Source of the DNA: Schleiferilactobacillus perolens DSM 12744
GTDB lineage: Bacteria > Bacillota > Bacilli > Lactobacillales > Lactobacillaceae
Length of the DNA: 64,000 nt
Direction of reading: 5' to 3'
Assembly (NCBI RefSeq): GCF_001435585.1
Contig: NZ_AZEC01000012.1
Location: 24,478-88,477, forward strand
Position numbers and translations under genes: made by a program. Under the pieces are notes generated by a model. The model saw only the letters and a program-made list of their open reading frames with translations, was not told where the DNA came from and did not search any database. This document shows, piece by piece, positions 24,764 through 33,693 of this stretch (positions are counted from its first letter, which is position 1; each line of letters begins with the position of its first letter).

Positions 24764-25823
24764 GGCGGACACCAGCGGGCCACAATTGGTCTTGATGCAG
24801 TGTTAAGTAGTGGGGGTCAGGAAGCTGTGCGCCCATGAAGACAGAATCCAGATCGGCAAAGTGCACATTGCGATGGGCGGCCACAAAGGCCGCAGCTGCC
24901 GCAATGCTGATTTCAGATTCGCTCATGCAGCCCAGCATACAAGGAATCCCTGCGGTCTCGCAGATGGTGTTGATTTTTTCCGCTTCACTGAGCCCACCGG
25001 ATTTCATCAATTTGATATTGACCATGTCGCAGGCCTGGTGGTGAATTACTTGGAGCGCATCATGGGCCGAAAAGACGCTCTCGTCGGCCATGATCGGGAT
25101 CAAGGATTGGGCCGTAATGGCCTGCATGCCGGCAATATTCAGTCGGTCGACCGGCTGTTCAATAAAGTCGATGGGTAAGCCGGCCGCATACCATACTTGA
25201 ATGGCCTGCAGCGTTTGTTTCACGGTCCAGGCCTGATTGATGTCCAGCCGCAAACGAATATCCGGGCCGACTGTGGCAGAAATCTGAGCCACCATTTGGA
25301 TATCTTCTTTAAAGGGACGTGTCCCCAGCTTGAGTTTCAAGGCGGTAAAGCCCTGCTTGATCAATTCCCTTGCCTCGGCGATCATGTCCGGAATCGGCCG
25401 AATACTAATGGTGTAATCGGTTTGCACTGGCTGGGGCCGACCGCCCAGCAATTCGGTCAAGGAGACGCCAAACAGTTGTCGTCGCAAATCATACAGGGCA
25501 ATTTCAAACCCCGCTTTAGCAGGCGTATTGTTCACGATGACTGTGCGTACTCGGGTCAACAGATTTCCCCAGTCTGCGACATCCTGATGCAGCAATGCCG
25601 GGTTGAAGATGTCTGTCATCACCTGCTTTAGAGTGGTTAAGGTTTCTCCGGTCACTTTCTCATTCGGCGTCGCAGTGCCCACGCCCACAAGACCATTCGC
25701 CAACGCAATCCGAACTCGAATCGCCCGGTTTTCGTTTACTTGATGCATAGCGGTAATAAACGGCCGCTTCAACGGCGATGTAATTTGGTCACAGGTGATC
25801 TGCTCAATTGTGGTTTTGCTCAT
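24756..25823 (-). CDS. Dipeptide epimerase, enolase superfamily (L-Ala-D/L-Glu type)
   Basis: About 355 residues. The muconate-lactonising enzyme subgroup features are clear: KLKLG (catalytic KxK), metal ligands Asp in RLDINQAW, Glu in DFIEQPV and Asp in IMADESVF, and the second catalytic Lys in NIKLMKSGG. Such enzymes turn L-Ala-D-Glu from peptidoglycan into L-Ala-L-Glu so that ordinary peptidases can use it. The start is ATG 25823, seven bases after GGAGGAT, overlapping the end of the upstream hydrolase gene. The neighbouring murQ supports muropeptide recycling. Confidence 0.9.
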   Translation of the reverse strand: MSKTTIEQITCDQITSPLKRPFITAMHQVNENRAIRVRIALANGLVGVGTATPNEKVTGETLTTLKQVMTDIFNPALLHQDVADWGNLLTRVRTVIVNNTPAKAGFEIALYDLRRQLFGVSLTELLGGRPQPVQTDYTISIRPIPDMIAEARELIKQGFTALKLKLGTRPFKEDIQMVAQISATVGPDIRLRLDINQAWTVKQTLQAIQVWYAAGLPIDFIEQPVDRLNIAGMQAITAQSLIPIMADESVFSAHDALQVIHHQACDMVNIKLMKSGGLSEAEKINTICETAGIPCMLGCMSESEISIAAAAAFVAAHRNVHFADLDSVFMGAQLPDPHYLTLHQDQLWPAGVRHD

Positions 25824-26838
25824 CATCGATATCCTCCAGACGATTGTAAAAAAGACTGACCGCCAACCGCCGCCAAGTGAGCCAGCGCAGATTGGTGCGC
25901 GTGGGATAAACGCGGTTCGTTAGGCAGACAAACCCGGTTTGATGGGTCAGATCCAGGGCAATGGACGTGCCAGTAAAACCGGTGTGCCAAAGTAAATCAC
26001 CGCCCGGCCGCCAGCATTGCCACCCCAGGGTGCGTCCCTGGAAGTGAATCTGGCGAAACCAATCAAATACGCTGGTCGGCAGGATTTGTTGATCCCGACA
26101 GTAACCGTGGTTGAGGTACATCCGAACGAATTGATTCAGGTCAGTCAACGAGGAGAAGAGGCCTGCATGACCGCTGATTCCGTGGAGGACTGCCGCCTTT
26201 TCATCATGGACGACGCCGCGCAAAACACCGCCGCGTGCTGGCACATCTTCCGTGGGCACAAACACATTTAGGTCGCTTTGATCTGGATTAAACCCGGTCT
26301 GCTTCATCCCCAGTGGTGAGAAGACATTCTCCCGTAAACTGGCCGCTAAATCACCATCGACCTGCTGAATCACCCAACCCAGCTGAATGAAGCCCAGGTC
26401 GGAATATACAAATTTCGTCCCCGGGGCATTGGCTAAGGGGGCTTGTTTGATCTTGGCAGTCAGTTCCTCGGCAGTCATTGTTAAGGCGTTTGGGATATCT
26501 GCTGGGAGACCGCTGTTATGTAATAAGAGTTGTTCAATCGTTAATTGCGGATGGGCCAAATTGGGGACATATTTTCCCACCGGATCGGCCAACTGAATAG
26601 TGCCGGCGGCCAACAATTGCAAGAGTCGCGTGGTGGTACCAACGACTTTGGTTAATGACGCCAAATCGTATTGCATATTCGGAGTAAGCGGCAGTGCATC
26701 GGGGCCGCTACCCTGCATGCCGAGGTAATGGAGCTCATTTTGATCCGGCCCGATCAACGCGTAGGAAACGCCGAAAGCGGCCTGATCCGCCAGTGCGTTA
26801 TGCATGAGGGCGGCAATTCCCTGAGTGTTTTCGATCAT
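25804..26838 (-). CDS. Class C beta-lactamase-fold serine hydrolase (AmiE/YbbE-like)
   Basis: 344 residues. Catalytic motifs: SxxK as ASLTKVVG, Tyr-based motif YSDLGFIQLG (YSD in place of YxN) and HTGFTG replacing KTG. No signal peptide. Proteins of this type lie beside murQ in Bacillus, where they release peptides from MurNAc or trim stem peptides. Here it stands between PTS IIA and the Ala-Glu epimerase, fitting a step that cuts imported muropeptide. Start ATG 26838 is placed by AAGGAAG seven bases upstream. Exact bond cleaved unknown. Confidence 0.82.
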   Translation of the reverse strand: MIENTQGIAALMHNALADQAAFGVSYALIGPDQNELHYLGMQGSGPDALPLTPNMQYDLASLTKVVGTTTRLLQLLAAGTIQLADPVGKYVPNLAHPQLTIEQLLLHNSGLPADIPNALTMTAEELTAKIKQAPLANAPGTKFVYSDLGFIQLGWVIQQVDGDLAASLRENVFSPLGMKQTGFNPDQSDLNVFVPTEDVPARGGVLRGVVHDEKAAVLHGISGHAGLFSSLTDLNQFVRMYLNHGYCRDQQILPTSVFDWFRQIHFQGRTLGWQCWRPGGDLLWHTGFTGTSIALDLTHQTGFVCLTNRVYPTRTNLRWLTWRRLAVSLFYNRLEDIDDEQNHN

Positions 26839-26911
26839 ATCATGACTTCCTTTGAATAATAAAAGACTTGTCGTTATCATCATCTGACAACCACAAGTCT
26901 TTGACAACCAC

Positions 26912-27244
26912 TTACTTTGTTTCCGGGTGCTCTAATTCCGCAATGCGGCGATTGGCTTTAACGATACTGCTAGCCAAATCACGGATAATCTCGGCGGCCA
27001 TCATCTGATCCTCAGCGTGAACCAGCAAAACATTGAATGGGACCGCTTTTTGCTTAGCTTCGGAACTGATGATTTTGAAGTGGGCTTTCTCGGCATCTTT
27101 AATACGCTCGTCGGCATCTTTCAAGTGCTGTTCGTAATCGGTGAAGACGCCTTTTTCTGAATCTTGAATCACACCCATCAGTATGGACCGGGCTTCCCCG
27201 GCATTACTGATGATGTCAAAAATGATTTGTTCCAATCCATCCAT
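26912..27244 (-). CDS. PTS lactose/cellobiose-family IIA component
   Basis: 110 residues. The phosphorylated histidine is His76 in FNVLLVHAEDQMMAAEI, matching the family signature; the protein is an all-helical trimer in relatives. It accepts phosphate from HPr and passes it to the IIB protein. It lies 16 bases after the IIC gene in the leftward operon. Two IIC proteins in this cluster (27261 and 29745) may share this one IIA and the IIB at 28593. Confidence 0.93.
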   Translation of the reverse strand: MDGLEQIIFDIISNAGEARSILMGVIQDSEKGVFTDYEQHLKDADERIKDAEKAHFKIISSEAKQKAVPFNVLLVHAEDQMMAAEIIRDLASSIVKANRRIAELEHPETK

Positions 27245-27260
27245 TGGTTAATCCTCCAAG

Positions 27261-28574
27261 CTAAGCTTCAGCTGCACCGGTTTGGGCATCTGCCGCAGCA
27301 GCTGCTTGTTCTGTGGCCAACTGGCGGCGATCCCAAGCTTTGAAGAACGGATAGTAAATCACCATCGCCACTGCAATGTTAACGAGTGTCAAAATAATAG
27401 CGCGCCAGTCAAAACCAGTGGCCATGTAAGCACCAATCGGCGCCGGTAGTGTCCAAGGCACCAGGGCAATGGTCTTATTCACGAGATGACTGATCATTGC
27501 CAGCCACGTGATAATCCCATCGGCAATCGGAGCTAAAATAAACGGTGCAGCAAAATAAGGGTTCAATACAATTGGCAAACCAAAGATAATCGGTTCATTA
27601 ATATTGAAGATACTGGGAATAATGACGACTTTGCCCAATGTCCGCCCCATGGACGACTTGGAAGCAAATGCCAGTAAAATACATAACGCCAAGATGGCAC
27701 CTGAACCGCCGATATACACGAAGAACTGGAAGAACTGCTCGGTCATAAAATGCGGTACAGTGGCTGCTGTAGCACCGTGGGTCACGGCATCCATATTGGC
27801 GTATAGGTTCTTATACCAGTAGGGATAAACCGGGGTAGAACTGACGGCGCCATGAACGCCAAACAACCAGAATAGGGAGTTGAAGAAGATGGGGGTGATG
27901 ACGGACAAGAAGTTATCCTTGCCGAAGTGAGCCAATGGCGACAGCAATGTTAATAACCCGGCATTGACATCGAAGTGCAACCCTTCCTTAACCGCCCAAG
28001 CCGCTACAATCAACACGGCCGCCGGTACTAAGGCCATGAAGGAGTTGGACACTGAAGCCGGTACCCCTTTGGGCATTCTAATCACCAAGTTGCGTGCCTT
28101 GAAGAAATGAATGACCTCAACAGAAACAATGGCGGCCAGCATGGCGGTGAACAGGCCGTAAGCACCGAGGTTTTGTGTCGGGAAGACTGTTCCGACGGCA
28201 ATTCCTGTCTTTTTAGATATTGCCGCGGTGATTGCGCCGGGTTTGATGACTAAGAGCAAGAACACCATGACAGCCACGGTGGCGCTGGAATTACGATCCA
28301 ACTTATAGGTTTGCGCCAAACTGCTGGCAATGGCGTAGCAAGAATACAGTGCCATCAAGCCAATGGAGAACGTGATCGGCAAGCCTAATGCGGCCACATA
28401 GGGTTTAATAAATGCTTTCCAAGAATCAATTGGCAACTGGGTAGCAATGGTGAAGAAAGAGCCCACCACGGCGACTGGAATAATGACGGCCATCCCATCC
28501 CGAATGGCGGTAAGATACCGATTACCGGCGATTTTCGCCATATCGGTGGATATTTTTTCAGTATTAAATGCCAT
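27261..28574 (-). CDS. PTS lactose/cellobiose-family IIC permease
   Basis: 437 residues with about ten helices; the N-terminus MAFNTEKISTDMAKIAGNRYLTAIRDGM and the segment IPSIFNINEPIIFGLPIVLNPY (sugar-binding loop, Asn-Glu) are diagnostic of EIIC of the cellobiose type. It moves and phosphorylates a beta-linked disaccharide in relatives. The setting beside murQ, an Ala-Glu epimerase and penicillin-recognising hydrolases suggests a MurNAc-containing fragment as substrate; this is inference and would be a new role for the family. Confidence 0.93.
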   Translation of the reverse strand: MAFNTEKISTDMAKIAGNRYLTAIRDGMAVIIPVAVVGSFFTIATQLPIDSWKAFIKPYVAALGLPITFSIGLMALYSCYAIASSLAQTYKLDRNSSATVAVMVFLLLVIKPGAITAAISKKTGIAVGTVFPTQNLGAYGLFTAMLAAIVSVEVIHFFKARNLVIRMPKGVPASVSNSFMALVPAAVLIVAAWAVKEGLHFDVNAGLLTLLSPLAHFGKDNFLSVITPIFFNSLFWLFGVHGAVSSTPVYPYWYKNLYANMDAVTHGATAATVPHFMTEQFFQFFVYIGGSGAILALCILLAFASKSSMGRTLGKVVIIPSIFNINEPIIFGLPIVLNPYFAAPFILAPIADGIITWLAMISHLVNKTIALVPWTLPAPIGAYMATGFDWRAIILTLVNIAVAMVIYYPFFKAWDRRQLATEQAAAAADAQTGAAEA

Positions 28575-28592
28575 AATATCGACCTCCGCGGG

Positions 28593-28904
28593 TTATTTCC
28601 CCAATTTTTCGTTAACTAAATCCAGCAGCTTACCGGCCTGCAGAGGACTGTACATCAGCCGGGGAATCATTAAGAAAGGGATGTGGTGACTATCCGCTTC
28701 CGCTTTAATGGCGTCTTTCCGATAAACCGTCTGGGGCGCCAATAACACGGCGTCGTATTGCTTCTCGTCCAAGTCATCCGCCACTGATTCTGAACCCGTG
28801 GCATCGACGGCCAAATCAACACTCCGCTTCTTTGCTTCATCAGACAGTGCTTCAGCAATCAGTGACGAACTCATGCCGCCGCTGCAAGATAACAAAATAC
28901 GCAT
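28593..28904 (-). CDS. PTS lactose/cellobiose-family IIB component
   Basis: 103 residues. The phospho-Cys is Cys7 in MRILLSCSGGMSSS. ATG 28904 is preceded by AGAGGTG; an earlier in-frame Met lies inside the leader and is not needed. It is the first gene of the operon IIB-IIC-IIA-hydrolase-epimerase-hydrolase, whose promoter with two TGAAA-type boxes lies at 29024-29091. Confidence 0.92.
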   Translation of the reverse strand: MRILLSCSGGMSSSLIAEALSDEAKKRSVDLAVDATGSESVADDLDEKQYDAVLLAPQTVYRKDAIKAEADSHHIPFLMIPRLMYSPLQAGKLLDLVNEKLGK

Positions 28905-29023
28905 TGGTCTACACCTCTTCATTAATTTCAGCGATCCATGCGGTCAGGTCACCGTTCATCGAAATCAATTCAACTGAATCAACACCAACAGCTATCTCCC
29001 ATACCGCACCGCCATTGAACCTC

Positions 29024-29091
29024 AGTATAGGAGTCTGAAATTCAATTTCAAGGATCTATGTAAATATTCTTGACACGGAAACAAAATTTCT
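29024..29091 (-). promoter_or_regulatory. Promoter and RpiR-type boxes of the PTS IIB operon
   Basis: On the minus strand TTGAAA (29046-29051), 16 bases and TATACT (29024-29029) form the promoter. The box TGAAA-TTCAA-TTTCA (29036-29050) covers its -35. A second box GGAAA-CAAAA-TTTCT (29077-29091) lies 41 bp further upstream, centre to centre. The same arrangement occurs at 31102-31169, so the match is not chance. Confidence 0.75.
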
Positions 29092-29151
29092 TTGACATCG
29101 TATGTTAGGAGCTTGGTATAGTCCAATTTGTAATCGGCTTTCTACAGCAAC

Positions 29152-29182
29152 AAAAAAGGATCCAGACCGAGAGTCTGAATCC
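29152..29182 (-). terminator. Terminator of the second PTS IIC operon, downstream of R2
   Basis: Minus-strand stem GGATTCAGAC / GTCTGGATCC (one G-T pair each way) with a TCTCG loop and six T residues. It comes 248 bases after the last stop codon (29430), so copy R2 lies in the transcribed 3' region. Confidence 0.85.
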
Positions 29183-29193
29183 GAACGTATGTA

Positions 29194-29407
29194 GTGCCAA
29201 TGCGGAGCAATCGGAGGCTGAATGGCGCTCAGTGGTGGAAACAGCAATAAATGTGGCCCGGGCCTGGCCACATTTATATGCTGTTAGGCGACTTTGAGAC
29301 CGCGCACTTTGCGGGCTCAAAGCGCCGTCACCACTTGCTACGCCTGCGGCTACGCACTAGCTGCGCGTCGCAGCGCCATTCAGCCGGAGATTGCGCAGCT
29401 TTGGCAC
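29194..29407 (-). repeat. Interspersed structured element, copy R2 (minus orientation)
   Basis: Same architecture as R1 read on the minus strand. Arms GTGCCAA(T)GC... and GGCTGAATGGCGCT / AGCGCCATTCAGCC pair fully, although their sequence is unlike R1. The junction stem is GTGGTG / CACCAC instead of GCTGTG / CACAGC and the second hairpin is AACAGCA / TGCTGTT, ending in a long ATAAATGTGGCC / GGCCACATTTAT extension. A 36-base linker with GCGCAGC..GTGCGTAGCCGCAGG sits before the junction stem, as in R3. The 500-base gap 28923-29429 holds only this copy, the terminator and the PTS promoter. Confidence 0.85.
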
Positions 29408-29429
29408 GGCAGATGGATTACTAATTTAC

Positions 29430-29729
29430 TCATTTATTGCCAGGTGTAAACGGATGATCCTTTTCATACTTCAGCATCTTACTATGCGTCTCCGTCATAA
29501 ACGCAATCCCAAACACAGCGCACAACAGATAAAGCACACTATCCAGCGCCAACGGTACATTCCTCATCAACACATGCGGAATAATCACGACCAAGAAAGC
29601 AGCCACACCAAACAGCCATCGGTTAATGTGAATATGCCGCTGTTTCAGCCAGCCTAACAAAAATTGTGTCCCGGCCAGCAACAATAAGAATGCGAAAAAC
29701 ATGACGGCCCAATAAAGCACGAAGATCAC
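29430..29729 (-). CDS. Small membrane protein in the PTS operon, unknown function
   Basis: 99 residues with three probable helices (about 3-25, 37-55 and 60-78) and a charged C-terminus (HSKMLKYEKDHPF). It follows the second PTS IIC gene by 15 bases and precedes copy R2 and a terminator, so it is transcribed with that PTS gene. I do not recognise the family. A helper role for the permease is possible. Confidence 0.7.
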   Translation of the reverse strand: MIFVLYWAVMFFAFLLLLAGTQFLLGWLKQRHIHINRWLFGVAAFLVVIIPHVLMRNVPLALDSVLYLLCAVFGIAFMTETHSKMLKYEKDHPFTPGNK

Positions 29730-29744
29730 TCCTCAATTAATTCG

Positions 29745-31058
29745 TTACGCCTGCGGTGCCGGCGCGGCTTCAGCATCATGTGCTTTCGCCTGTTCGTCAG
29801 CGACCATCTTTTTATCGTAGGCCTTCACGAATGGATAGTAAATAATGGCGGCCACGATCAAGTTGATCACGATCAGCACAATTACCCGCCAGTCGTTCCC
29901 GGCACTGAGATAACCACCGATTGGAGCCGGTAATGTCCAAGCTTGATAAGTGGTGAAGCCATTGACCAATCCCCATTTTACTGCGAAGTAGGAAATCGTG
30001 GTCAATACCAGCGGTACCAGGTTGAACGGTAAAATCAGGTATGGGTTTAAAATCATTGGTGCCCCAAAGATCATGGGCTCATTAATGTTAAAGATCCCAG
30101 GGACCAAGGAGAACCCACCGACTTCCCGCAAGAATTTAGATTTGCAGATGGTCAAAAACATCACCGCAACGACCACTGTAGCCCCGGCCCCGCCAATCGT
30201 GACGGTCCATTGATAGAACTGTTCCGGTGCGATGTAAGGCAAGTGAGTCATACTGGTGCCCTTTGTAACCGCATCTGCGTTAGCGTTCAGCATGATCAAC
30301 CACATCGGCCGGACGATGGAACCCACAATACTCATCCCGTGAATACCAAAGGACCACAGCAGATGAATCAGGAACATCGGCAACAATGCCCCAAACAGGT
30401 TGTTGCCCAAAATTCCAGTAATGGGCTTGAAGACTGTTAGTAATGCACTATTGACGTCAAAGTTGGCAATGTCTCGGACTAACCAGGCGACGATGATAAT
30501 GACCGCCCCTGGAATTAATGCTTCAAAGGAACGGGCGACGGCTGGCGGAACTTGATCCGGCATCTTGATGGTGATCTTGTGGACGCTGAAGAAGCGATAA
30601 ACTTCGACGGCAAAGATCATCGATACGATCCCGGTGAACATCCCGGCGGCGCCCAGATTGCCCATGGGTAAAACGAAACCCAGCGGTGCTTTCTTCGGAG
30701 TCAATACGTTCACGGGCATTTGCAGCATAAAGAATGTGCCCAGTGACAAAATACCGCCTGTGGTGGAATCCAAATCATACGATTTCGCCAAATCGGACCC
30801 CATAACGAAGGTGGCATAAATGGCCATTAATCCCATGGTCATCCGGAACGGCAGGGCAATGGTGGCTGAATAAGGTGCCAGGGCATCGGCCCAAGGCTTA
30901 TATGGTAGATTGACAAAGATCAAAAAGAAACTGCCAATCAGAATCAATGATAGCGTGGAAACAACCCCGTTACGAATGGCGAGCAGATGGCGCTGAGCGC
31001 CAATTTTGGCCATTGGGGGAACGAGCTTATTTTCGACCCATTTCATAAATCGATCCAT
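29745..31058 (-). CDS. PTS lactose/cellobiose-family IIC permease, second copy
   Basis: 437 residues, a clear paralogue of the IIC at 27261 (same length, shared motifs VPGIFNINEPMIFGAPMILNPY and ALIPGAVI). It has no IIA or IIB gene of its own and probably borrows those at 26912 and 28593. Two permeases in one cluster suggest two related substrates, for instance with different sugar or peptide parts. An AGGAGG ribosome site precedes the ATG. Its promoter carries the same TGAAA-type boxes as the first PTS operon. Confidence 0.92.
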   Translation of the reverse strand: MDRFMKWVENKLVPPMAKIGAQRHLLAIRNGVVSTLSLILIGSFFLIFVNLPYKPWADALAPYSATIALPFRMTMGLMAIYATFVMGSDLAKSYDLDSTTGGILSLGTFFMLQMPVNVLTPKKAPLGFVLPMGNLGAAGMFTGIVSMIFAVEVYRFFSVHKITIKMPDQVPPAVARSFEALIPGAVIIIVAWLVRDIANFDVNSALLTVFKPITGILGNNLFGALLPMFLIHLLWSFGIHGMSIVGSIVRPMWLIMLNANADAVTKGTSMTHLPYIAPEQFYQWTVTIGGAGATVVVAVMFLTICKSKFLREVGGFSLVPGIFNINEPMIFGAPMILNPYLILPFNLVPLVLTTISYFAVKWGLVNGFTTYQAWTLPAPIGGYLSAGNDWRVIVLIVINLIVAAIIYYPFVKAYDKKMVADEQAKAHDAEAAPAPQA

Positions 31059-31101
31059 TTTTTCTCCTCCTCAAAGATATTTTTAATCGCTTACAATTTT
31101 T

Positions 31102-31169
31102 AGTATACACACCTGAAATGATATTTCAAGTATTTGTACTTTTTAAGCAGATTAAGAAATAAAATTTCT
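31102..31169 (-). promoter_or_regulatory. Promoter and RpiR-type boxes of the second PTS IIC operon
   Basis: Minus-strand TTGAAA (31124-31129), 16 bases, TATACT (31102-31107). Box TGAAA-TGATA-TTTCA (31114-31128) covers the -35; a second box AGAAA-TAAAA-TTTCT (31155-31169) is centred exactly 41 bp upstream, as at 29036/29077. Confidence 0.75.
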
Positions 31170-31179
31170 TTCAGGAGAC

Positions 31180-32034
31180 TTATTTTCCTGTTTGGTATTG
31201 TTCAATGATGTGCTTTGACTGGTTTAGTGCTCGCGTGCTGGCGTCATAATGGTGGCTGACAAAATCGTAGAATAACAGGTCCACGACCATGAACTGGGTC
31301 ATCAAAGAATTGGTCGCTGCGATCCGATGGCGGCGTTCAATGGGTAAACTGGTATGGATGGCTACATCACTGATGGCGGTGACGGAATTCTTCCCTAGTT
31401 TTGTAAGGGAGACGACGGAGACTTGGGATTTTTTAGCGGTCTGAGCGGCATAAATGACTTCAGGGGTTTCCCCAGAGTTGGAAACGACCCAGAGCATATC
31501 CCGCTTGGTGCCATTGGCAATGGCTGGCAATAGGACGTTGAGATCGTTCATGGCTGTGGCCGGATAGCCGATCCGACTCCATTTCTGGGCGATATTTTGG
31601 GCTGTAAGAAAACTGGCACCGACGCCGAAGATATAGATTTGCTTGGCACTGCCCAACAGTCTGTTGACGTCGGTGAAGGCTTGGGGATCGATTTGATCGA
31701 CGGTGTCCTGTAAGGCTTCCTTGGCGTTATAGAGCAGTTTTTCCTTAATGACGGAGAGACTTTCGTTCCGGGTGATATCGGCATCGGGATCAATGTCGAT
31801 ATTTTGTTTTGTGAGATCGGCAGCCAACTCGATTTTGAAAGCAGTGAACCCCGCTACGCCAATTCGTTTAGACAGGCGTACTACCGATGCTGCACTGGTT
31901 TGAGCGGCCCGGGCCAATTGCGAGACGGTCATATTCAAGACAGGCTGGGGGTGGGCCAGGACGTAGTTGGCGACCTTTTCCTCCGCTTCCGACATACTAT
32001 TTTGCGTATTCGTGATTTTACGTTTGATCGGCAT
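31180..32034 (-). CDS. RpiR/MurR-family transcriptional regulator
   Basis: 284 residues. The N-terminal HTH_6 domain (about 1-77: NTQNSMSEAEEKVANYVLAHP, then TVSQLARAAQTSAASVVRLSKRIG in outline) binds DNA; a SIS sugar-phosphate domain follows (about 120-260: YIFGVGASFLTAQN, VVSNSGETPEVI). Such regulators respond to MurNAc-6-phosphate or similar in murQ loci. It follows murQ by 12 bases, in one operon with it and the esterase. Its likely target is the TGAAA-N5-TTTCA palindrome found at every promoter of the cluster. Confidence 0.92.
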   Translation of the reverse strand: MPIKRKITNTQNSMSEAEEKVANYVLAHPQPVLNMTVSQLARAAQTSAASVVRLSKRIGVAGFTAFKIELAADLTKQNIDIDPDADITRNESLSVIKEKLLYNAKEALQDTVDQIDPQAFTDVNRLLGSAKQIYIFGVGASFLTAQNIAQKWSRIGYPATAMNDLNVLLPAIANGTKRDMLWVVSNSGETPEVIYAAQTAKKSQVSVVSLTKLGKNSVTAISDVAIHTSLPIERRHRIAATNSLMTQFMVVDLLFYDFVSHHYDASTRALNQSKHIIEQYQTGK

Positions 32035-32046
32035 ATTTTTTCACTC

Positions 32047-32946
32047 CTATTGTTGAATGCCAGCGATCGCCAGAGCTACTCGCCCTTGATGCTGGGCCAA
32101 CGCGGCCTTTGCAGTGGCGGCAGGAACATGGGCGGCCAGCATGACAATGGCCACTTGCGGGGATTTATCGGCTGCTGCATAGGCCTGGGCAGATTCAACC
32201 GCGGAGGCACCGGTGGCTTCCTGGATAATCCGTTTAGCCCGGTCAACTAGCTTTTCATTGGTGGGTTTCAAGTCCACCATCAGATTGCCGTATACTTTGC
32301 CGGATTTAATCATTGCTGTGGTAGAAAGCATGTTCAAGGCTAGCTTTTGCGCGGTGCCGGCCTTCATCCGAGTGGAGCCGGTCACTACTTCCGGACCAAC
32401 AACGATTTCCACCGGCCAATCAGCGTGGGGACTAACCAACGCGTCGGGGTTACAGGCGATGGAAGCCGTCTTGGCCCCCAGCGAACGGGCGTAGTCTAGT
32501 CCGCCAATCACGTAAGGGGTGCGGCCGCTGGCGGCAATGCCGATCACCATATCGGCAGCGCTCAGTTGCTTTTCCTGCAAATCGTGAACGGCTAGCTCAG
32601 CGGAATCCTCTGCGCCTTCTACGGCGACGTACATTGCCCGGGAACCGCCGGCGATCAAGCCTTCGATTTCTGTGCCGGTAATACCGTACGTCGGCACTAA
32701 TTCCACGGCGTCCAGAATGCCCAATCGGCCCGAGGTGCCAGCCCCAATGTAATAAGTATGGTGGCCGCTTTGGTACACACTGGCCATGTGGTCGGCGATC
32801 TTACCCAATGTGGTAATGGTTCGCGGGTCGCTAAGGGCCGGAGCCACCTTTTGATCTTCCGCATTGATGGTCCGCAAAATTTCGGTGGTGGTCATGGTAT
32901 CAATATGCAATGTCGCTGGGTTACGGCTTTCTGTGACGTACTTCAT
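32047..32946 (-). CDS. murQ: N-acetylmuramic acid 6-phosphate etherase
   Basis: 299 residues, the usual length for MurQ. It splits the lactyl ether of MurNAc-6-phosphate to give GlcNAc-6-phosphate and D-lactate. Signatures: IDTMTTTEILRTINAEDQKV near the N-terminus, the SIS motif GAGTSGRLGILDAVE, GIAASGRTPYVIGGL and GSTRMKAGTAQKLALNML. Start is ATG 32946, overlapping the esterase stop (ATGA); the longer frame upstream lies in the esterase gene. Together with the adjacent RpiR gene it fixes the cluster as peptidoglycan sugar catabolism. Confidence 0.96.
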   Translation of the reverse strand: MKYVTESRNPATLHIDTMTTTEILRTINAEDQKVAPALSDPRTITTLGKIADHMASVYQSGHHTYYIGAGTSGRLGILDAVELVPTYGITGTEIEGLIAGGSRAMYVAVEGAEDSAELAVHDLQEKQLSAADMVIGIAASGRTPYVIGGLDYARSLGAKTASIACNPDALVSPHADWPVEIVVGPEVVTGSTRMKAGTAQKLALNMLSTTAMIKSGKVYGNLMVDLKPTNEKLVDRAKRIIQEATGASAVESAQAYAAADKSPQVAIVMLAAHVPAATAKAALAQHQGRVALAIAGIQQ

Positions 32947-33656
32947 GCTAAAATTCCCTTCTCTGTGTGTGTGGATGTCAACGGCAGCCAATCAATCAAT
33001 TGACTCAGCGCCAGTTGCCAAAATTGCCAATCGTGGGCGCCAGCCGCTGTGAATATTTTAGGCTTGGAAGTCACGCGGTGGGTGACGAATTCTTGAAATT
33101 GGGGATATAAAAAGTCCTGCTGGCCAATGGCGAGAAATAAGGGTACGGAGGCAGTATAAGACACTGGTGCCGGACGTCCATCTGGAAAGGCGGCGGCCCA
33201 GTCTGGTTGGATTTTGGGCAGCACGGCAAAATCTGTCACTGGCGAAAGCGCACCGACTGCACCAAACTGTTGCGGCTGGGCACTGGCCCATTTTAAAGCG
33301 CCATAACCGCCCATGGAATTACCGGCGACAAAATGATCGACAGCGCGCGGGCTGAGTGGCAGCAGCTGGTTCATATATCGGGGTAAACTCTCGGTGAGGA
33401 AGGTCCAGTAGGGCACTCCTTTAGGAACATCTTGGTACCAGCTGCGGCCGACAGCGGGCATAATCACGGCCACTTGTTTATCTGCAACCAGTGCCTCCAG
33501 ATTGGTTTTACGCTGCCACGCAGAACCGTCATCGCCTAAACCGTGCAACAAGTATAAACTTTGCAAGGGACCATCGATCTGGTCCGGGACAATGACTTGG
33601 ACCCGGGTTTGATTTTGTAACACGCTGTCCGCATACTCTAAGGCTAGCCAGGCCAT
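32943..33656 (-). CDS. Esterase D / tributyrin esterase-like alpha/beta hydrolase
   Basis: 237 residues. The nucleophile elbow is GNSMGGYGAL (Ser about 114), the oxyanion region LYLLHGLGDDGSAW, an Asp in GQQDFLYP and the catalytic His in GAHDWQFW. This is the PF00756 esterase family, which in lactic acid bacteria hydrolyses short acyl esters. In a muropeptide cluster it could remove O-acetyl groups from MurNAc, an inference. It is the first gene of the operon with murQ and the RpiR gene, divergent from the kinase gene. Confidence 0.85.
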   Translation of the reverse strand: MAWLALEYADSVLQNQTRVQVIVPDQIDGPLQSLYLLHGLGDDGSAWQRKTNLEALVADKQVAVIMPAVGRSWYQDVPKGVPYWTFLTESLPRYMNQLLPLSPRAVDHFVAGNSMGGYGALKWASAQPQQFGAVGALSPVTDFAVLPKIQPDWAAAFPDGRPAPVSYTASVPLFLAIGQQDFLYPQFQEFVTHRVTSKPKIFTAAGAHDWQFWQLALSQLIDWLPLTSTHTEKGILA

Positions 33657-33693
33657 CCTGCATCACTCCTTTCGATTGTTCATCCGGTATATG

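Noticed and set aside
31086..31099. cre-like TGTAAGCGATTAAA downstream of the second PTS promoter
   Set aside because: The conserved C near the end is missing; the match is too weak beside the clear RpiR boxes.
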